This document shows positions 23,011-34,948 of a DNA stretch of 64,000 nucleotides, piece by piece. The stretch comes from Brachynemurus nebulosus (taxonomy: Eukaryota > Arthropoda > Insecta > Neuroptera > Myrmeleontidae): the NCBI GenBank assembly GCA_035578155.1, contig JAPWDM010000005.1, forward strand, positions 15,839,332 to 15,903,331, in the 5' to 3' direction. Made by a program: the position numbers and the translations under genes. The notes beneath the pieces were generated by a model. It saw nothing but the letters and a program-made list of their open reading frames with translations, ran no database searches and was not told the origin of the DNA. The first letter of the stretch is position 1, and the number at the start of each line of letters is the position of its first letter.

Positions 23011-23722
23011 AATATATGGTACACTTATTTTCGTATTGTTGGCCATCGCGTTCCTTTCAATTCGCTGCTATCGTCTCTAATGCCAATTATTATAATTATT
23101 CGTTGGGATTCTTCCAAAATCATTTTTTGTCTCATATTTTTTCAATTTTTTTGTTCCCGTTTATTTCCGTCTTTCACAATTTTTTTTTCTTCTTAAAGCA
23201 ATTTTTCAATATCGGCAGTTAGAAATTTTTTTATATTTTTTTTTTATTAATATTATTATACAGACATCCTTTTCAATAATTCAAGGAAATTTTTTTTATT
23301 ATGAATAATGTTGGGCTTTGAAACCATTTTTGACATTCAGTTTTTAAAAAATATCTTTGACAGATTGCTTCGAATGGCCTAGGTGGCGATCCATGATTAT
23401 CAGCCACACAATATTGTGCAATATTTATAGCCATTGTCTGCGAAAGAGTTATTAAAATGATGCCCGAAATCTTTGCTGATTTACAGAATACCAATTTTCA
23501 TAGTAGTGATATTGTCAAGGATAACGTTTATTGCTTATCGAACGTATGAACAACAAAAATATTTTGTTGTTTGAAAATTTACCAGGGAGAAGAGTTTGTA
23601 AGCGATTACCGGTCAAAATATATTCTTAGACTCAGGTAGGTCGTGGATTTGAAACCAACCAAGATAGTTGGACGTTTTGTGATTATAAATTATGACTGTT
23701 TACGTGCTAAAATTGAATTTAA

Positions 23723-24463
23723 GGGGGACCACTAGTGTGACATTTTGAAAAAATTGGAAATTTTTTTTGCATATTTCGCTAGTCTATACCTTTAAAAATA
23801 ACAACTAAAATTTCAAGTGCATATCTCAGATAGTTTTTGAGTTACAGCCATCTGAAGAGCGGATTCTGATTTTCATTTTTAATTTTGAAGTATTGAGAAA
23901 TGTATGAAAGTTGATAGTTCGGGAGTTTCTGGACGTGGCTGCCAGTCACATGTTGTGGAGCTGCTAGACCCTGGCACATTTAAACGACTCATCTAGTTTT
24001 ACTCTGACCGTTATAGTAAGACATCGTAAATAATTTTAGTAAAAATTCTCAGTAATTAAAACTAAAAGGTAAAGTAAAGAAAAACTACATTTTTCAAATT
24101 TGCTGCAGTTATAACTCGAAGACAAATCATCCGATCGATTTGATTTTTACAACAGCTTCTTTTATATATGTTTCTTCGTGCCATGAACCCCCAGTTTTCC
24201 GGGCGAATAAAAAATGTAATTTTTGCAGGTCAAAAATAAAAAACTCCGCCATTTTGTTAAATTTCAACTATTTTTTCGATTGAGGTTCATGGCACGGGCA
24301 ATACCTTTCAGTTTAATAGGCTTTTTGTTTTTTCGGACTTCAAGCACTATGAATGTCGCTATCACTGCAGCAGTGGGGGAATTTGTTTTTTTTGGAGCCT
24401 TGGGAGATTGCGAATAACTTACTGAATTTTCAATGTTTTAGTACAAAAATTTTATCATGAATT

Positions 24464-24539
<76 letters not shown>

Positions 24540-24640
24540 GAATATATCCTTAAAATATTAAAACATTCCATACAGTAGTTTTCGTTAAAAAAATTCCCAA
24601 AAATCACGTTTTTTTCAGGCGGTCACACTAGTGGTCCCCC
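23723..24640. mobile_element. TTAA-target TIR element, 918 bp
   Basis: The left end GGGGGACCACTAGTGTGAC is matched by the perfect inverted right end GTCACACTAGTGGTCCCCC. TTAA flanks both ends (23719-23722 and 24641-24644). A TTAA duplication is characteristic of piggyBac-type insertion, although these termini start GGGGG rather than the usual CCC. It contains a (TA)36 tract and no transposase frame, so it is non-autonomous. Confidence 0.88.
24467..24538. repeat. (TA)36 microsatellite inside the TTAA element
   Basis: Uninterrupted TA tract about 100 bp inside the right end of the 23723-24640 element. The microsatellite may have been carried in by the element or have grown after insertion. Confidence 0.97.
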
Positions 24641-24644
24641 TTAA

Positions 24645-25854
24645 GATGTTTTCATTACACCTAGAAGTAACTATTTCTCCCTTGGAAAAGTTAATAAAAA
24701 TTAGAGAGTTTCTGCTACTATCAGGAGCAACAATTTATCTTTATGAGAAACTCAAAAAAAATTTGAATTTTCGTTAAGTATGCCTTAGCTATTCCCGGTA
24801 GTCACTTTTGGCTATTAAAAACCGGGGATAACAATCCCGGAAAAAAGTTTAAAAAATGGGACTCTCTTAAGGATGTTTTAATGCAGTTTAAAAATAATCA
24901 AACTCCATTAAAAGTGTTTAGCTATCCTCGGAAATTGAACTTGGATTCGGCTAGTTTTCAGTTATTCGGTACTTTTCGCAATCTCTAATTGTTTTGTTCG
25001 TATTATTACTGTCTGGTATGTCCCTAATGCTTTAAATGCAGCTTCAATATAGTTTTATCTAGGACCCATTACAGACTTAATCCGGTACTGTAGAGATACA
25101 AACGATCAAAGTAGTCAAAATACCCCTAAAATAATTTAAGTATTATAATTCCATTGAATTAACTCATTTCTTATCATTCCATCATTAAAAACACATAAGT
25201 ACATAGTCGAAAAAAAAATAAAAATAAAAAAAGTAAAAAAAACTTTTAATGTGTGTTTTAACTCTTTTAACAATGTCAGATACTATGTTAACCGCAATTT
25301 TATTCAACTTGTCCGCTCCAGAGGAGACGAACAAACGATGAATCTCACTGAGAAAATATTTTTATTTAAACTGTAAATAAAATAAAAAAAAATTCTACAC
25401 ATTTTTGCCATATTTATAACGTCGGGAGTTACGTTGTTTTGCGTTGCACTAATTAGAACATTTCATTAAAACGTGGATTTCATTTTAAAAATTTATTCAA
25501 CAAAATAATGCGAAAATAATGTTAAATAAAATGTTTTAAAGAAGTTTATTAAAAAATGTAAAACTTGCTGGAAATGTACACTAACTGCTTATGTGTGTGG
25601 GTTTATATTTGGTTTCGCTTTTTTTCCTTTTTTAGTGTTCCGTACTAAAACGGAAATTGGAAATATTAGCCCATCTGTCACAGGTGATTTCCGTTGAAAC
25701 TATTAGACGAAAAACTTAAAATTCAGCATATAGAGATATAGTATAGTTGAATGTTGAATTATCAATGTTAAACTCAATTTTAATTCTAAGGGTTTATTTC
25801 AGGAGGCAACCCGGAAAGGGCAAAAAACTTTGCCTCTAACAACTAACACTACCC
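24645..25854. other. AT-rich interval, no recognised gene
   Basis: I see no long frame, TIR pair or tandem repeat. A short low-complexity A-rich run lies near 25207-25240. Confidence 0.35.
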
Positions 25855-27440
25855 AAGTGTCAATCGTCAATTTTCTTGAAACTTTGCTGGTGTGTAGAAT
25901 AAGCAAAAATAAGGGACCCGTATTTTTTTATCGGCCAAGGTCCACGTTTACGGAGTGAAACCAGTCCCTAAATAGGGAGCTCAAATCAGATTTCTTCAGA
26001 TATCTTGAAAACTACCGTAAGAGAGAGAGGAAAACTTTAGATTGATGAAATATTTCCCCGAGTAGAAATTTTTTAGGGCTGGGATAGAGCCCGGAACCGG
26101 TTTGTTGGACTTAAGGTAGAGCCCCGACCAGGGAAACTATATGAGGGCCGGAATAAAAATGTAACACTTTTTCACTTCCGGCCCTGATCAGGCTGCCTGT
26201 TCTGGTCCTAGTTGGACAGCCTCTTCCGATCCTGATGCGAAAGTCTGCTCCGGTCCTGATGCGGAAGCCTGTCCTATGACCTATGTTAGGGTATTTAAAT
26301 TTGATTATATCTGTATATGTATAGCATGTACTCACCTTATTTCTGTAATACTTACTCTTTATGATGCAAGCTTACAGCAGATTAATTCATTCTAAATTAA
26401 AAACGCAACGGAGAAAGACTGAATCATGTAGGGTTTGAACACGCAACCTTTTGTACGTAGTTTATCACTCCACACTGCTACTATATTCACTGGTCTACTG
26501 AATTTTATATTATTATGTTCTTATTTCTTAATTTATACTTTTAAGTTTAAAAATTATAATAAATTGTATATTAACTTGGATGCGGCAAGACGATATTATT
26601 TAATTTATACAAACGATTTTCTCATTATTAAAATCAAAATTACTTAAGATACCTATACTAGGGATAAACGGGATCAGGACTGGAACAGACATACCATAAC
26701 AAGGCCGTAATAAGGATATAAAATCAGGGCTGGATCAGGGAAGTTTAATTAAGGCCATAATAAGGAAATGATCGTGAAAACCATATGAAGGCCCTAATAA
26801 ATAGATAAAATCAGGGCCGGATCATGGAAGTTTAACTAAGGCCTTAATAAGGAAATTAAATCAGGGCCGGATCGGGAAAACCATAATAGGGCCTTAATAA
26901 GGTGATAAAATCACTGCCGGATCAGTCCATCCAAAATAGGGTCCTATTAATGCAAACGAGGTCAGGGCCAAATCAGACAAGTAACGCAATCCTTAATAGG
27001 ATTTTCCTGACCCGACCCTGGTCAGAAACTTATTCGATAAACCTAATAGGGCATGTCCTTGATAAGCATGATCCTGGCCGGATCGAGTTAGGGCTTGCCT
27101 TAATTATATTTTACTCGGGTCCTCTTTAAAAGACCTATTCACCTGTATTGGTTAAACCATGGATGGGTTTATAATAGGGGCTGGAAGGGCGAAAATGAGG
27201 GTAATTTTTTTTGTATACCTGAGTGGTTCAATGTATTAAATTTTCATCAGTCTCTCTTACATTCTTCAAGATATCTGAAGAAATATGATTTGAACCCCCT
27301 ACTTTAGGGGCTGGTTTCACTCCGTAAGCGTGTACCTTGGCCGATAAAAAAAAATACGAGTTCCTTATTTTTGTCTATTCTACACACCAGCAAAATTTCA
27401 AGAAAATTGGCGATTGACACTTGGGTAGTGTTACTTGTAA
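25855..27440. mobile_element. Long-TIR element, ~1.6 kb, with an inner element nested in it
   Basis: The left arm (about 25855-26055) includes CACTACCCAAGTGTCAATCG, GGTGTGTAGAATAAGCAAAA and TTCTTCAGATATCTTGAA. It is complementary to the right arm (about 27230-27440: TTCAAGATATCTGAAGAA, CTACACACCAGC, CGATTGACACTTGGGTAGTG). The arms are about 200 bp. The interior from 26053 to about 27118 is a distinct repeat-rich element. A related end (TTGGGTAGTGTTATTTGTCA) lies at about 50283. Confidence 0.75.
26053..27118. mobile_element. Repeat-rich element of the 'CCCGA..AGAAATTTT' family, copy 1
   Basis: The left end TTTCCCCGAGTAGAAATTTT follows TA (26051-26052). Near the right limit the reverse strand reads CCCGAGTAAAATATAATTAA. 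The interior is made of irregular repeats around AGGGCC(T/A)TAATAAGG and CAGGGCCGGATCA, in both orientations (26090-26290 and 26660-27110). The architecture and TIR core are shared with 32224-33328. Open frames over the repeats (for example 26111-26335) are arginine/threonine-rich artefacts. Confidence 0.65.
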
Positions 27441-27971
27441 GATCATCAATTAGGGTATCAAAGGAAAGTTTAGCGAAGGGCCAACATAATAATATTCATA
27501 AGTGTATTTCTTAGTTCATGCTTACTTTTTTTTTCTGTAGGAGGAGCCCCTTAAAATTTGTTTTCTCTGAGGTGTGGACTGAACGGAAATCATCAAGATT
27601 GAATTTGCTTACGTAATTTCCCTGATACATAGACAGAAAACTTGATGACACATTTTTCTTTAACCAAGATATTGTTAACCAATAAAATTATTATGTTAAT
27701 ATTAATTGAGTACTTTTGTGAATTCTTTACAAATGAGCTCTAGAAATTAGAAAAGAAGGAGAGAATCGTTAATAAATTGACATGCAAAAAAAGTTTCTAC
27801 ACGCTAATAAGTGTAAACGACTTTCATTTATTTCATATTTTATTATAACGTATTCATAGAAATGGTAGATCCAAAATGTCCAAAAATATTGACAAAAATC
27901 TTAAGTAAATTTCTGATTTAAAATATTATCTATCAATGTATATTTTATAATAAATACTGTCGGTAATAAAT
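27441..27971. other. AT-rich interval, no recognised gene
   Basis: No coding frame or repeat that I can support. It separates the long-TIR element from the next TIR element. Confidence 0.35.
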
Positions 27972-29145
27972 GAGCCGTTTATTTTGAAAGTGGGGCAAGT
28001 CCATATTTTGTTATTACGAGATATTTAAGGGTTTGCGTTTCAATAAATTTAAAAATATTGGTAAGTATTAATAGACATATTTTTAGTATTTTGTGGTATT
28101 AGATCATGTAAGTTCATAATCCAATAATGCTTATATTGCTGGCTAAAAAACTAGTGTTTTTATTATAACTTAATGGACTTGCCTCACTTTCAAAATTAAT
28201 GAATTATTGTAATCGTTAATTTAAATAGATAATCTTTCAGTTGTATTATTTAAAAATAAACATAATCAAAATCTTTCATACGACAGTTCAACTTCAGAAA
28301 CACGTGCTGTGACATTATTACCCTCTGCCAGAGCATTAGTAGTAGAAATGAGTGTATGGAAATTAAGATGTACTTTCAAAGGGTGACTCACCCCACTGCA
28401 GTGTTGCTTAAAATGAATTTTGAAAGTTTATTCTAATTGTTTTAAACTATTTTCCCTGAAGAAGTTTTTAATTACCCAAATAGTACGATTATGTCGACAC
28501 AGTCACCCCCGTAGTTAACTACCCCTGAATTTAATATTAGGAAATTGAGTAAAAACAGGTCGACTAGATTTTTTACGTACATTTGAAATCTTTAAATAAA
28601 ACTACATATTGTATTTTATTTTTTACCACTTTTCGCAAAATTAACCCCCAAATTTTAGCCCTCAACTACCCCTATTGGTGTAATTTGAACAACTTACATA
28701 TCAATAGATAGTTTTTTAAGAAAGAGCAATATCGCCAATTTAAACTTTTACTCTATTTCTTACCGTTTTCGAGATATTTGAAAAATTAAATTTTCACCCC
28801 AATTTTTGAAGGACGATTTCACCCCTTGATATCGCTTTTCCGCAAGTAAAAAAAATACGTGTTACTTATTTTTTAGTGTTCTACAACATATCCAAGTTTC
28901 ATCAAAGTCGATAGGTCCGGTCTCGGGAACTTGACTTGAAAGATGGACTTGCACCACTATCAAAATAAACATATTTACAATACTGTTAAGAACTAGAACT
29001 TCAATCTTCCAGATATTAGGCATCTGAATTTTTTTGACTATAAATTGTTGACAGGTAAAAAGATCATACTAAGTCTTATCTAGAACTACCATTATCTTCA
29101 TTTTTTTCAAAAATGGACTTGCCCCACTTTCAAAATAAACGGCTC
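27972..29145. mobile_element. TIR element, 1174 bp, whose terminal motif recurs inside
   Basis: The left end GAGCCGTTTATTTTGAAAGT, continuing GGGGCAAGTCCAT, is perfectly inverted at the right end (33 bp of TIR). AAAT flanks both sides (27968-27971 and 29146-29149), a possible 4-bp target duplication. The TIR word ATGGACTTGCCCCACTTTCA reappears, imperfectly, at about 28173 (TGGACTTGCCTCACTTTCAA) and about 28950 (ATGGACTTGCACCACTATCA). No transposase frame is present. Confidence 0.85.
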
Positions 29146-29693
29146 AAATATTGAAAGCAAAACAGGTAGCGCCGGTTGTTTGTTTTTATAAGATTTTTAT
29201 GACAATAAATATATATTCTACCCTTACCTATATGCTATTACATTAAATTCATAATAACAACTGATACTATAAAACATTAATTATACAAGTACAACTTGCA
29301 CCTGAAGGCTTGTTTTTTTCTAGTTAATTCAAAGTACATGTTTGTCTAATTAAGCGTCTCCGAGGAGTGATTCCGCAGAATTTAATTCAAGAAAAGTAAA
29401 TATTTTTGTTTTACCAGATCCTACTCGATACTACCTACAAGCTCTTTTAAAGAATTAATTTTGTAAATGAATTCGTTTGAAATAAAGGTCAAATACGTTG
29501 GCGTCCCCATAGCTTCACAGGGAGATATCTGATCCCATAGCATACAGAATAACATCAATGATGGTTAAAATGTGGTATCAATACAAATGGCATAGAGATA
29601 ACATTTATGTTTAAAGCGGTTTCAAGTGACTGCAGACAATAAACACAAGTTTGATAATATATGAAACTGGCCCATTCAACGAGGGTTCTAGAC

Positions 29694-31090
29694 CAGCGGT
29701 TGTCAATCTTTTTTAGTCCCGACCCGGTAACATCTCGGATAATTTTGTGCGAACCGATTAATTATACATATAGGATCACATATGTCGAATTTTCAAAATA
29801 ACATTTATATTTGACATGAAATGTGGTTTTCCGACCCACTTGGCTGATCATGTAATTCAAATAAATATGGACACTTTCTAAAACATTAAAAAAACGTTGG
29901 AAAGCAATTCTTTAATTTTAAATAGAATTCTTGTAGACTAGAATCATTTTTATCGTTAATTGGAATAATATTAGGTCGTGTAATATGAAATGTCGTTTTC
30001 CGACCACTTGGTCCACAACGTAAATCAGATAAATATCAACACTTTGGTAAGCATTAGAGAAATGTTTAAAAACAGTTGATTAATTTTAAGGATATTTGGA
30101 AGGTACAATCGGAGATAAAAGTACATGAAATTAGAAATTCGTGAATAATTGGGTTTTATAACAAACTATGAGGTAAATAAATAGTTATCTTTGTTAAATA
30201 ATAGCTATCACTACAACTGATTGTACAATATATCAAACTATAGCTCTCAGCTGACTACAAAAGCTGAGTACATTCTGAGGATTTTTCGGAGGAATTTCAA
30301 AATGCTACGAGACGATTGAAAATTTAGTAGAATGTTCCTCATTAAATACTAAGGCCTCTGTGAAAATTTCAAACCGATTCACTAAGCCGTTAAAAAGTTA
30401 TTTAATCGTAAGTACGTGTAAAAGTAAGTACATGTAAAAGTAAGTACGTGTAAAATTATTATTTTTTTTAATAACTTTTTAACGGTTTAGTAAATCGGTT
30501 TGAAATTTTCACAGGGGCCTTAGTATTTAATAAGGAACATTCTACTAAATTTTCAATCGTCTCGTAGCATTTTGAAATTCTTCGAAAAATCGTCAGAATG
30601 TAGGTACTCAGCTCTTGTAGTCAGCTGAGAGCTATAGTTTTTATGTATTGTACAATCAGTTGTAGTGATAGCTATTATTTAACAAAGATAACTATTTATT
30701 TACCTCATAGTTTGTTATACAACGCAACTATTCACGAATTTCTAATTTCATGTACTTTTATCTCCGATTGTACCTCCCAAATATCCTTAAATAGAATTCT
30801 TGTAGCTAGAAATCATTTTTACCATTCATTAAAATAAGATTATGTCGTGTAATATGAACTGTCGTTTTTTGACTATCTGGTTTGACCAAATATGGACACT
30901 TTCATAAGCATTATAGAAACCTTTAAGAGCAATTATTTAATTTTAAACTGAATTTTTGTAGCCTAGAATCATTTCCGCTGTTAGTTGAAATTACGAAAGG
31001 TCGCGCGTATTATAAAATATCGTTTTCCGACCACTTGATTTACAATGTAATCCAGATAAACATTGAGACGTTCAGAATCTTAAAACGGTT
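29694..31090. repeat. Four ~160-170-bp tandem units behind an orphan hAT-like end
   Basis: CAGCGGTTGTCAATCTTTTT at 29694 followed by AGTCCCGACCC is a typical animal hAT-style terminus. Behind it, a unit with GTTTTCCGACC(C)ACTTGG ... GGACACTTT ... AATTCTTGTAGACTAGAATC recurs at about 29827, 29996, 30862 and 31020. The gap between the second and third copies is the foldback insertion at 30090-30786. No opposite hAT end is found. Confidence 0.72.
30090..30786. mobile_element. Near-perfect 697-bp foldback element in a TTAA target
   Basis: The left end is GGATATTTGGAAGGTACAAT. The right end, reversed, is GGATATTTGGGAGGTACAAT. TTAA flanks both sides (30086-30089 and 30787-30790). Almost the whole element is one palindrome with arms of about 330 bp, around a centre with three copies of AAGTAC(G/A)TGTAAA near 30410-30455. 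Removing it and one TTAA restores the ~165-bp tandem unit it interrupts. Arm identity looks high, which suggests recent insertion or arm homogenisation. Confidence 0.88.
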
Positions 31091-32223
31091 ACTTTTACGA
31101 GTTTCTTCGATATGGTGGTAAAAGTTTTAATCGCGTGACATAAACATTAGAACTTTTATAATAAATCAAATTCGACATGTGTCGCAAAAATGTACGTATG
31201 ATCAAAAAAAAAAAAAAAAAAATACTATCACCTCTTTTTCTTTGTCACTATCAAATTTATCAAATTATTAGAAGTAGGTGACGATTACGTAGGGTAGATG
31301 TCAGGCAAGTATCAGTTCATTACTGGTATCAATTTCACAAGGTGATATAATATGCAAGATTGCGTTGACGTCAAGAGGAGGAGGGCTGGAACGGAGTATC
31401 CAGAGTATTCGCTACCATGACGGCAATTAATTTTGAGGTAATATGAAGTGTTTGATGCATGTAAACGTTTGACAGCCGTTTAGTTAACAAAGTAAATGAC
31501 ATAATATGATAGTATACATCAGACAGCACTATTCGGCTACAGTGAAAATTTCCTATAATGTTATACAAAAATTCGAGGATACATTTTAATTAAATATGCA
31601 TTAGTACTACGGTACTACAGAGTTCAAAATATTTCAACTTTTTTATCACAGTTATTCAAATTGGTGATTTCAAATATTTCAAGAATTTCAATTAATTTTT
31701 CAATCAACGAAGGTTTAGAAAACAAAATTCAAACGAATAACAAATGTTTGAAATTTCATTTATCTTATCATTAATCTCAAAATATATTTCGACGTTACTG
31801 ATGTTTTTATTAGGGAAGTTTTTACACAATTATAGAAAATTTGATATGAACATTTTCGTATTAGAATAACATTTCAGTCAATAAACCTGTAAAATTACTT
31901 TGTTAATTACTTTTTTAAGTTCAAGCTTAGTTAAATAGTGGTGGAAAAACCGATAGAAATTCTTAAAAATTCCATAAAAATTTAAATTAAAGTAACTACC
32001 TACCATAAAAATTCTTATTTATTGTATAAAATAATATTTAGCTAAGCTATGTTTCAAATTCGCCTGGGCGAAATTTTGTACTTTACACACAGGTGTGTGT
32101 AAAGTACCACAGATTACATTGTATATAGTATATTAAAATCTGTACAAACATTTCGCTGCGAAGATCTTGTGTAACTTTTTAACTCCTGTGTAATACGGAA
32201 CTTAAAACCTCAACCACATATTA
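31091..32223. other. AT-rich interval, no recognised gene
   Basis: It contains an A run near 31205-31221 and a less AT-rich patch near 31370-31420. A palindromic ACACAGGTGTGTGTAAAGTAC lies near 32085-32107. I see nothing that supports a gene. Confidence 0.35.
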
Positions 32224-32815
32224 TCCCGACCAGAAATTTTCCTTATTTGCAGAAAGTATGATCGGGTCCTTATCAGGTTTAGATAAGGCAATCCCTAATA
32301 GGGAAAACCTGATAAGGTCCTTATGAGGATGTGGTCAGGATAACCTTCTTTGAAAAAAAAATATTTTTCATCGGGTTAATATCAGGATCATATCAGGATA
32401 ACCTTATGGAAAAAACATAAATTTCCGATCGGGTTATCCTACTCAGAACATTATCAGGTCCATGTCAGGATAACCTTATTTGTAAGAAAAATATTTTTAA
32501 CAGGTTATCATGATTAGGACCTTATCAGGATCATATCAGGATAACCTTATGTAAAAAACAAAAATTTCCGATCGGGTTATCCTACTCAGAACATTATCAG
32601 GTCCATGTCAGGATAACCTTACTTTACAATCTCATGTAAGCTTACATGATTTTTTTTAACTGAATCTGTAACAAAATAACCTTAAAATGTAAGAAAATTG
32701 TTTCATTTTTACACGTTTAATAAAACTATATTCGTCAATAACTGAAAAAAACTTATAATTTTCCGGTTTTGTTTAATAATAAAAACTACTCTCATCTTTA
32801 TTATTATATATTTGG

Positions 32816-32885
<70 letters not shown>

Positions 32886-33328
32886 CAATGTAAGTAATGT
32901 ACTTATAGCATTATTTCCTGTACACAAATATTGTTGCCGTTCAAAACACGTTAACATTTTTGTTCTGTTAAATGGAAATTTGTGTTAATATTTCCATTTA
33001 ACATAAACATGAAATGTTACATTTAACGTTGAACTCATTTTATCTACATTGAAGTATTAATACGATTAATTCTGTATATATAATTTAATATGGAGCTAAC
33101 CCGATAAGGACAGCCTAATTAGGATTAAATAAGGTTATTCTGATCATGATCTGATATGGTAGTCCTGATGAGGACCTGATAAGGTAGTCATGATAAGGAC
33201 CTGATGACTGTTTTGCGTGACAAACCTGATAAGGGCCTCATACGGTAATCCTGATCTGGACCTCATCAGGATGTAAGGCACACCTGATAAGGTCCTTGTC
33301 TGGACCTTATTAAAATTTCTAGTCGGAA
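32224..33328. mobile_element. Repeat-rich element of the 'CCCGA..AGAAATTTT' family, copy 2 (TA target)
   Basis: The left end TCCCGACCAGAAATTTTC matches the reversed right end TTCCGACTAGAAATTTTA. TA lies outside both (32222-32223 and 33329-33330). The interior consists of repeats of CCTTATCAGG, CCTGATAAGGACC and ATCAGGATAACCTTA in both orientations at 32265-32625 and 33100-33310. Between them lie lower-complexity DNA and a (TA)31 tract. A ~130-bp direct duplication is seen at about 32390-32460 and 32530-32620. It shares TIR core and design with 26053-27118. Confidence 0.75.
32821..32882. repeat. (TA)31 microsatellite
   Basis: Uninterrupted TA tract inside the 32224-33328 element. It gives rise to a meaningless isoleucine-tyrosine open frame. 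Confidence 0.97.
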
Positions 33329-33330
33329 TA

Positions 33331-34513
33331 CTATCCATCATCAAATATATAATCATCAAACGTGTTAAAGTATTTCTATTGGAACCTTTCGTCAGGCCTT
33401 ATGAAAGGACGGTCCTATACTTCTTTGTAAACATTTCTGTCTTCGTCATATTAACAGTACTCAAAATAGCTAGTTTTTATTATCAAATACAAGTAATTTC
33501 ATAAGAGATATTAACCTTTTTTTTTTTCGTTACAAGATGTATCGTTAAAGTGAATTTTTATTGTACATACATACACCTACATATACACCAGTGTCATCTA
33601 TAATTACATATTTTGTTAAGTTATTAAAACGGTAGTGAAGTGACATGTCGTGGTTTCGGAATAGTTTTGGAGTTATTAATTACAATTCTGTTACACTATT
33701 ATAACTTATATGACACACGGGTTAATCTCTGTTTAATGATCATATTATTTTAAATATACGGAATGAATTTTACCAACAAGAATAACAAAATTTTAAATGA
33801 GTGGTAAAGAAAAGAATTAAAAGCAAATATATCTCAACGTAAATTACCTACCGATTAAAGTTTTGAGTCAATAAAAAAATATTTGCATAAGAAAATTAAT
33901 TACAAATATTTTAATTTGAAACCAACGTACAATCAAACATAAGATTTTAAGTACTTGAAAAGTTTCTAATTTTGTTTCTTTACATTAACCAAACAATTTG
34001 AACTTTCCTCTAACAATATCAAATATTTATCTTTAAATATTTCACTTTTTGCCGATGTCATACACGTAGTGACATCTATATGTGAATCGTTAAACATTCG
34101 AGAAAGCATTCTTGTGAAAATCAATAATGAATTCTTACACTTGAAAATTGATTTTCTTAGTAAATGAAAATATTCATAGATGGTATTTTCAATATAAAAT
34201 TTTTCTGTTTTATCAACATTTATATTGTAACACAGCAAATTACCAGCAGGTGTTTGCCGATACGATGGTGGAGTCATTGGGTAGTGTTTTCACTGTGCAT
34301 TTCAGTTTCTAATGGGGTGTCAAGAGATGGCTAACAATAAGTGGGTTTAATACAGCCATTAATTTTAGAAATTTACAGCATTATACTATTTATAATTATT
34401 TATTGTTTCGCTTAAACTCAAAATGCAATTCTCAACAATTGGAAAATCCATTTTTTGCCAAAATTTATAATCCTAATCCCAGTGTGATGTATTTGTAACA
34501 ATTACTGTTTAAC
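33331..34513. other. AT-rich interval with one unassigned 103-codon frame
   Basis: A minus-strand open frame at 33966-34277 (103 codons) has less biased composition than the chance frames elsewhere and includes the segment YEYFHLLRKSIFKCKNSLLI. I recognise no family, and no splice or promoter context supports it. It could be an exon or a transposon remnant. The rest of the interval shows nothing. Confidence 0.25.
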
Positions 34514-34524
34514 ATTATTATTAT

Positions 34525-34556
<32 letters not shown>
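34514..34556 (-). repeat. LINE 3' tail: poly(A) plus ATT-type repeats
   Basis: On the plus strand an ATTATTATT run (34514-34527) is followed by about 30 T (34527-34556). On the element's strand this is a poly(A) tract ending in TAA/AAT repeats, the 3' terminus of the LINE. Confidence 0.85.
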
Positions 34557-34557
<1 letters not shown>

Positions 34558-34948
34558 TTTGACGCGCAGCAACTGAGGCTATATGCGTCGGTTGAGTTTT
34601 CATATTTGGGGTTACTTTTTAGTTATCTATAGTTTCGTTAAACTTTTTACACATTTACACTTGGATACAATCATTATCAGTTTGTCACTTTCACTGAACT
34701 TGATTCGGTGTATGGATGTATTCTGGATCTCTTGGCTTCTAAGTTGAACACTACCTTCCATAGGTTTGTTGGCGGTTTTATTTTTACATTTAAGATTTTT
34801 GTGTTTGGTTATGTTTGTTTATTTGCTAACTTTTATTTACTCTATTTTATTTATTTACTTATTTATTTATTTTGTTGATTTTTAGGGTTTATTTTTGTGA
34901 GGTATATTGATTTTTACATTAGAAGTTAACAGTGGATTTTTTTTTTTT

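Noticed and set aside
26111..27129. Arginine/threonine-rich frames at 26111-26335 and 26902-27129
   Set aside because: They lie in the repeat arrays of the 26053-27118 element and reflect the repeated words.
32709..32957. Open frames rich in Ile-Tyr repeats (also 47143-47412, 58870-59124, 63128-63358)
   Set aside because: They are translations of (TA)n microsatellites, not genes.
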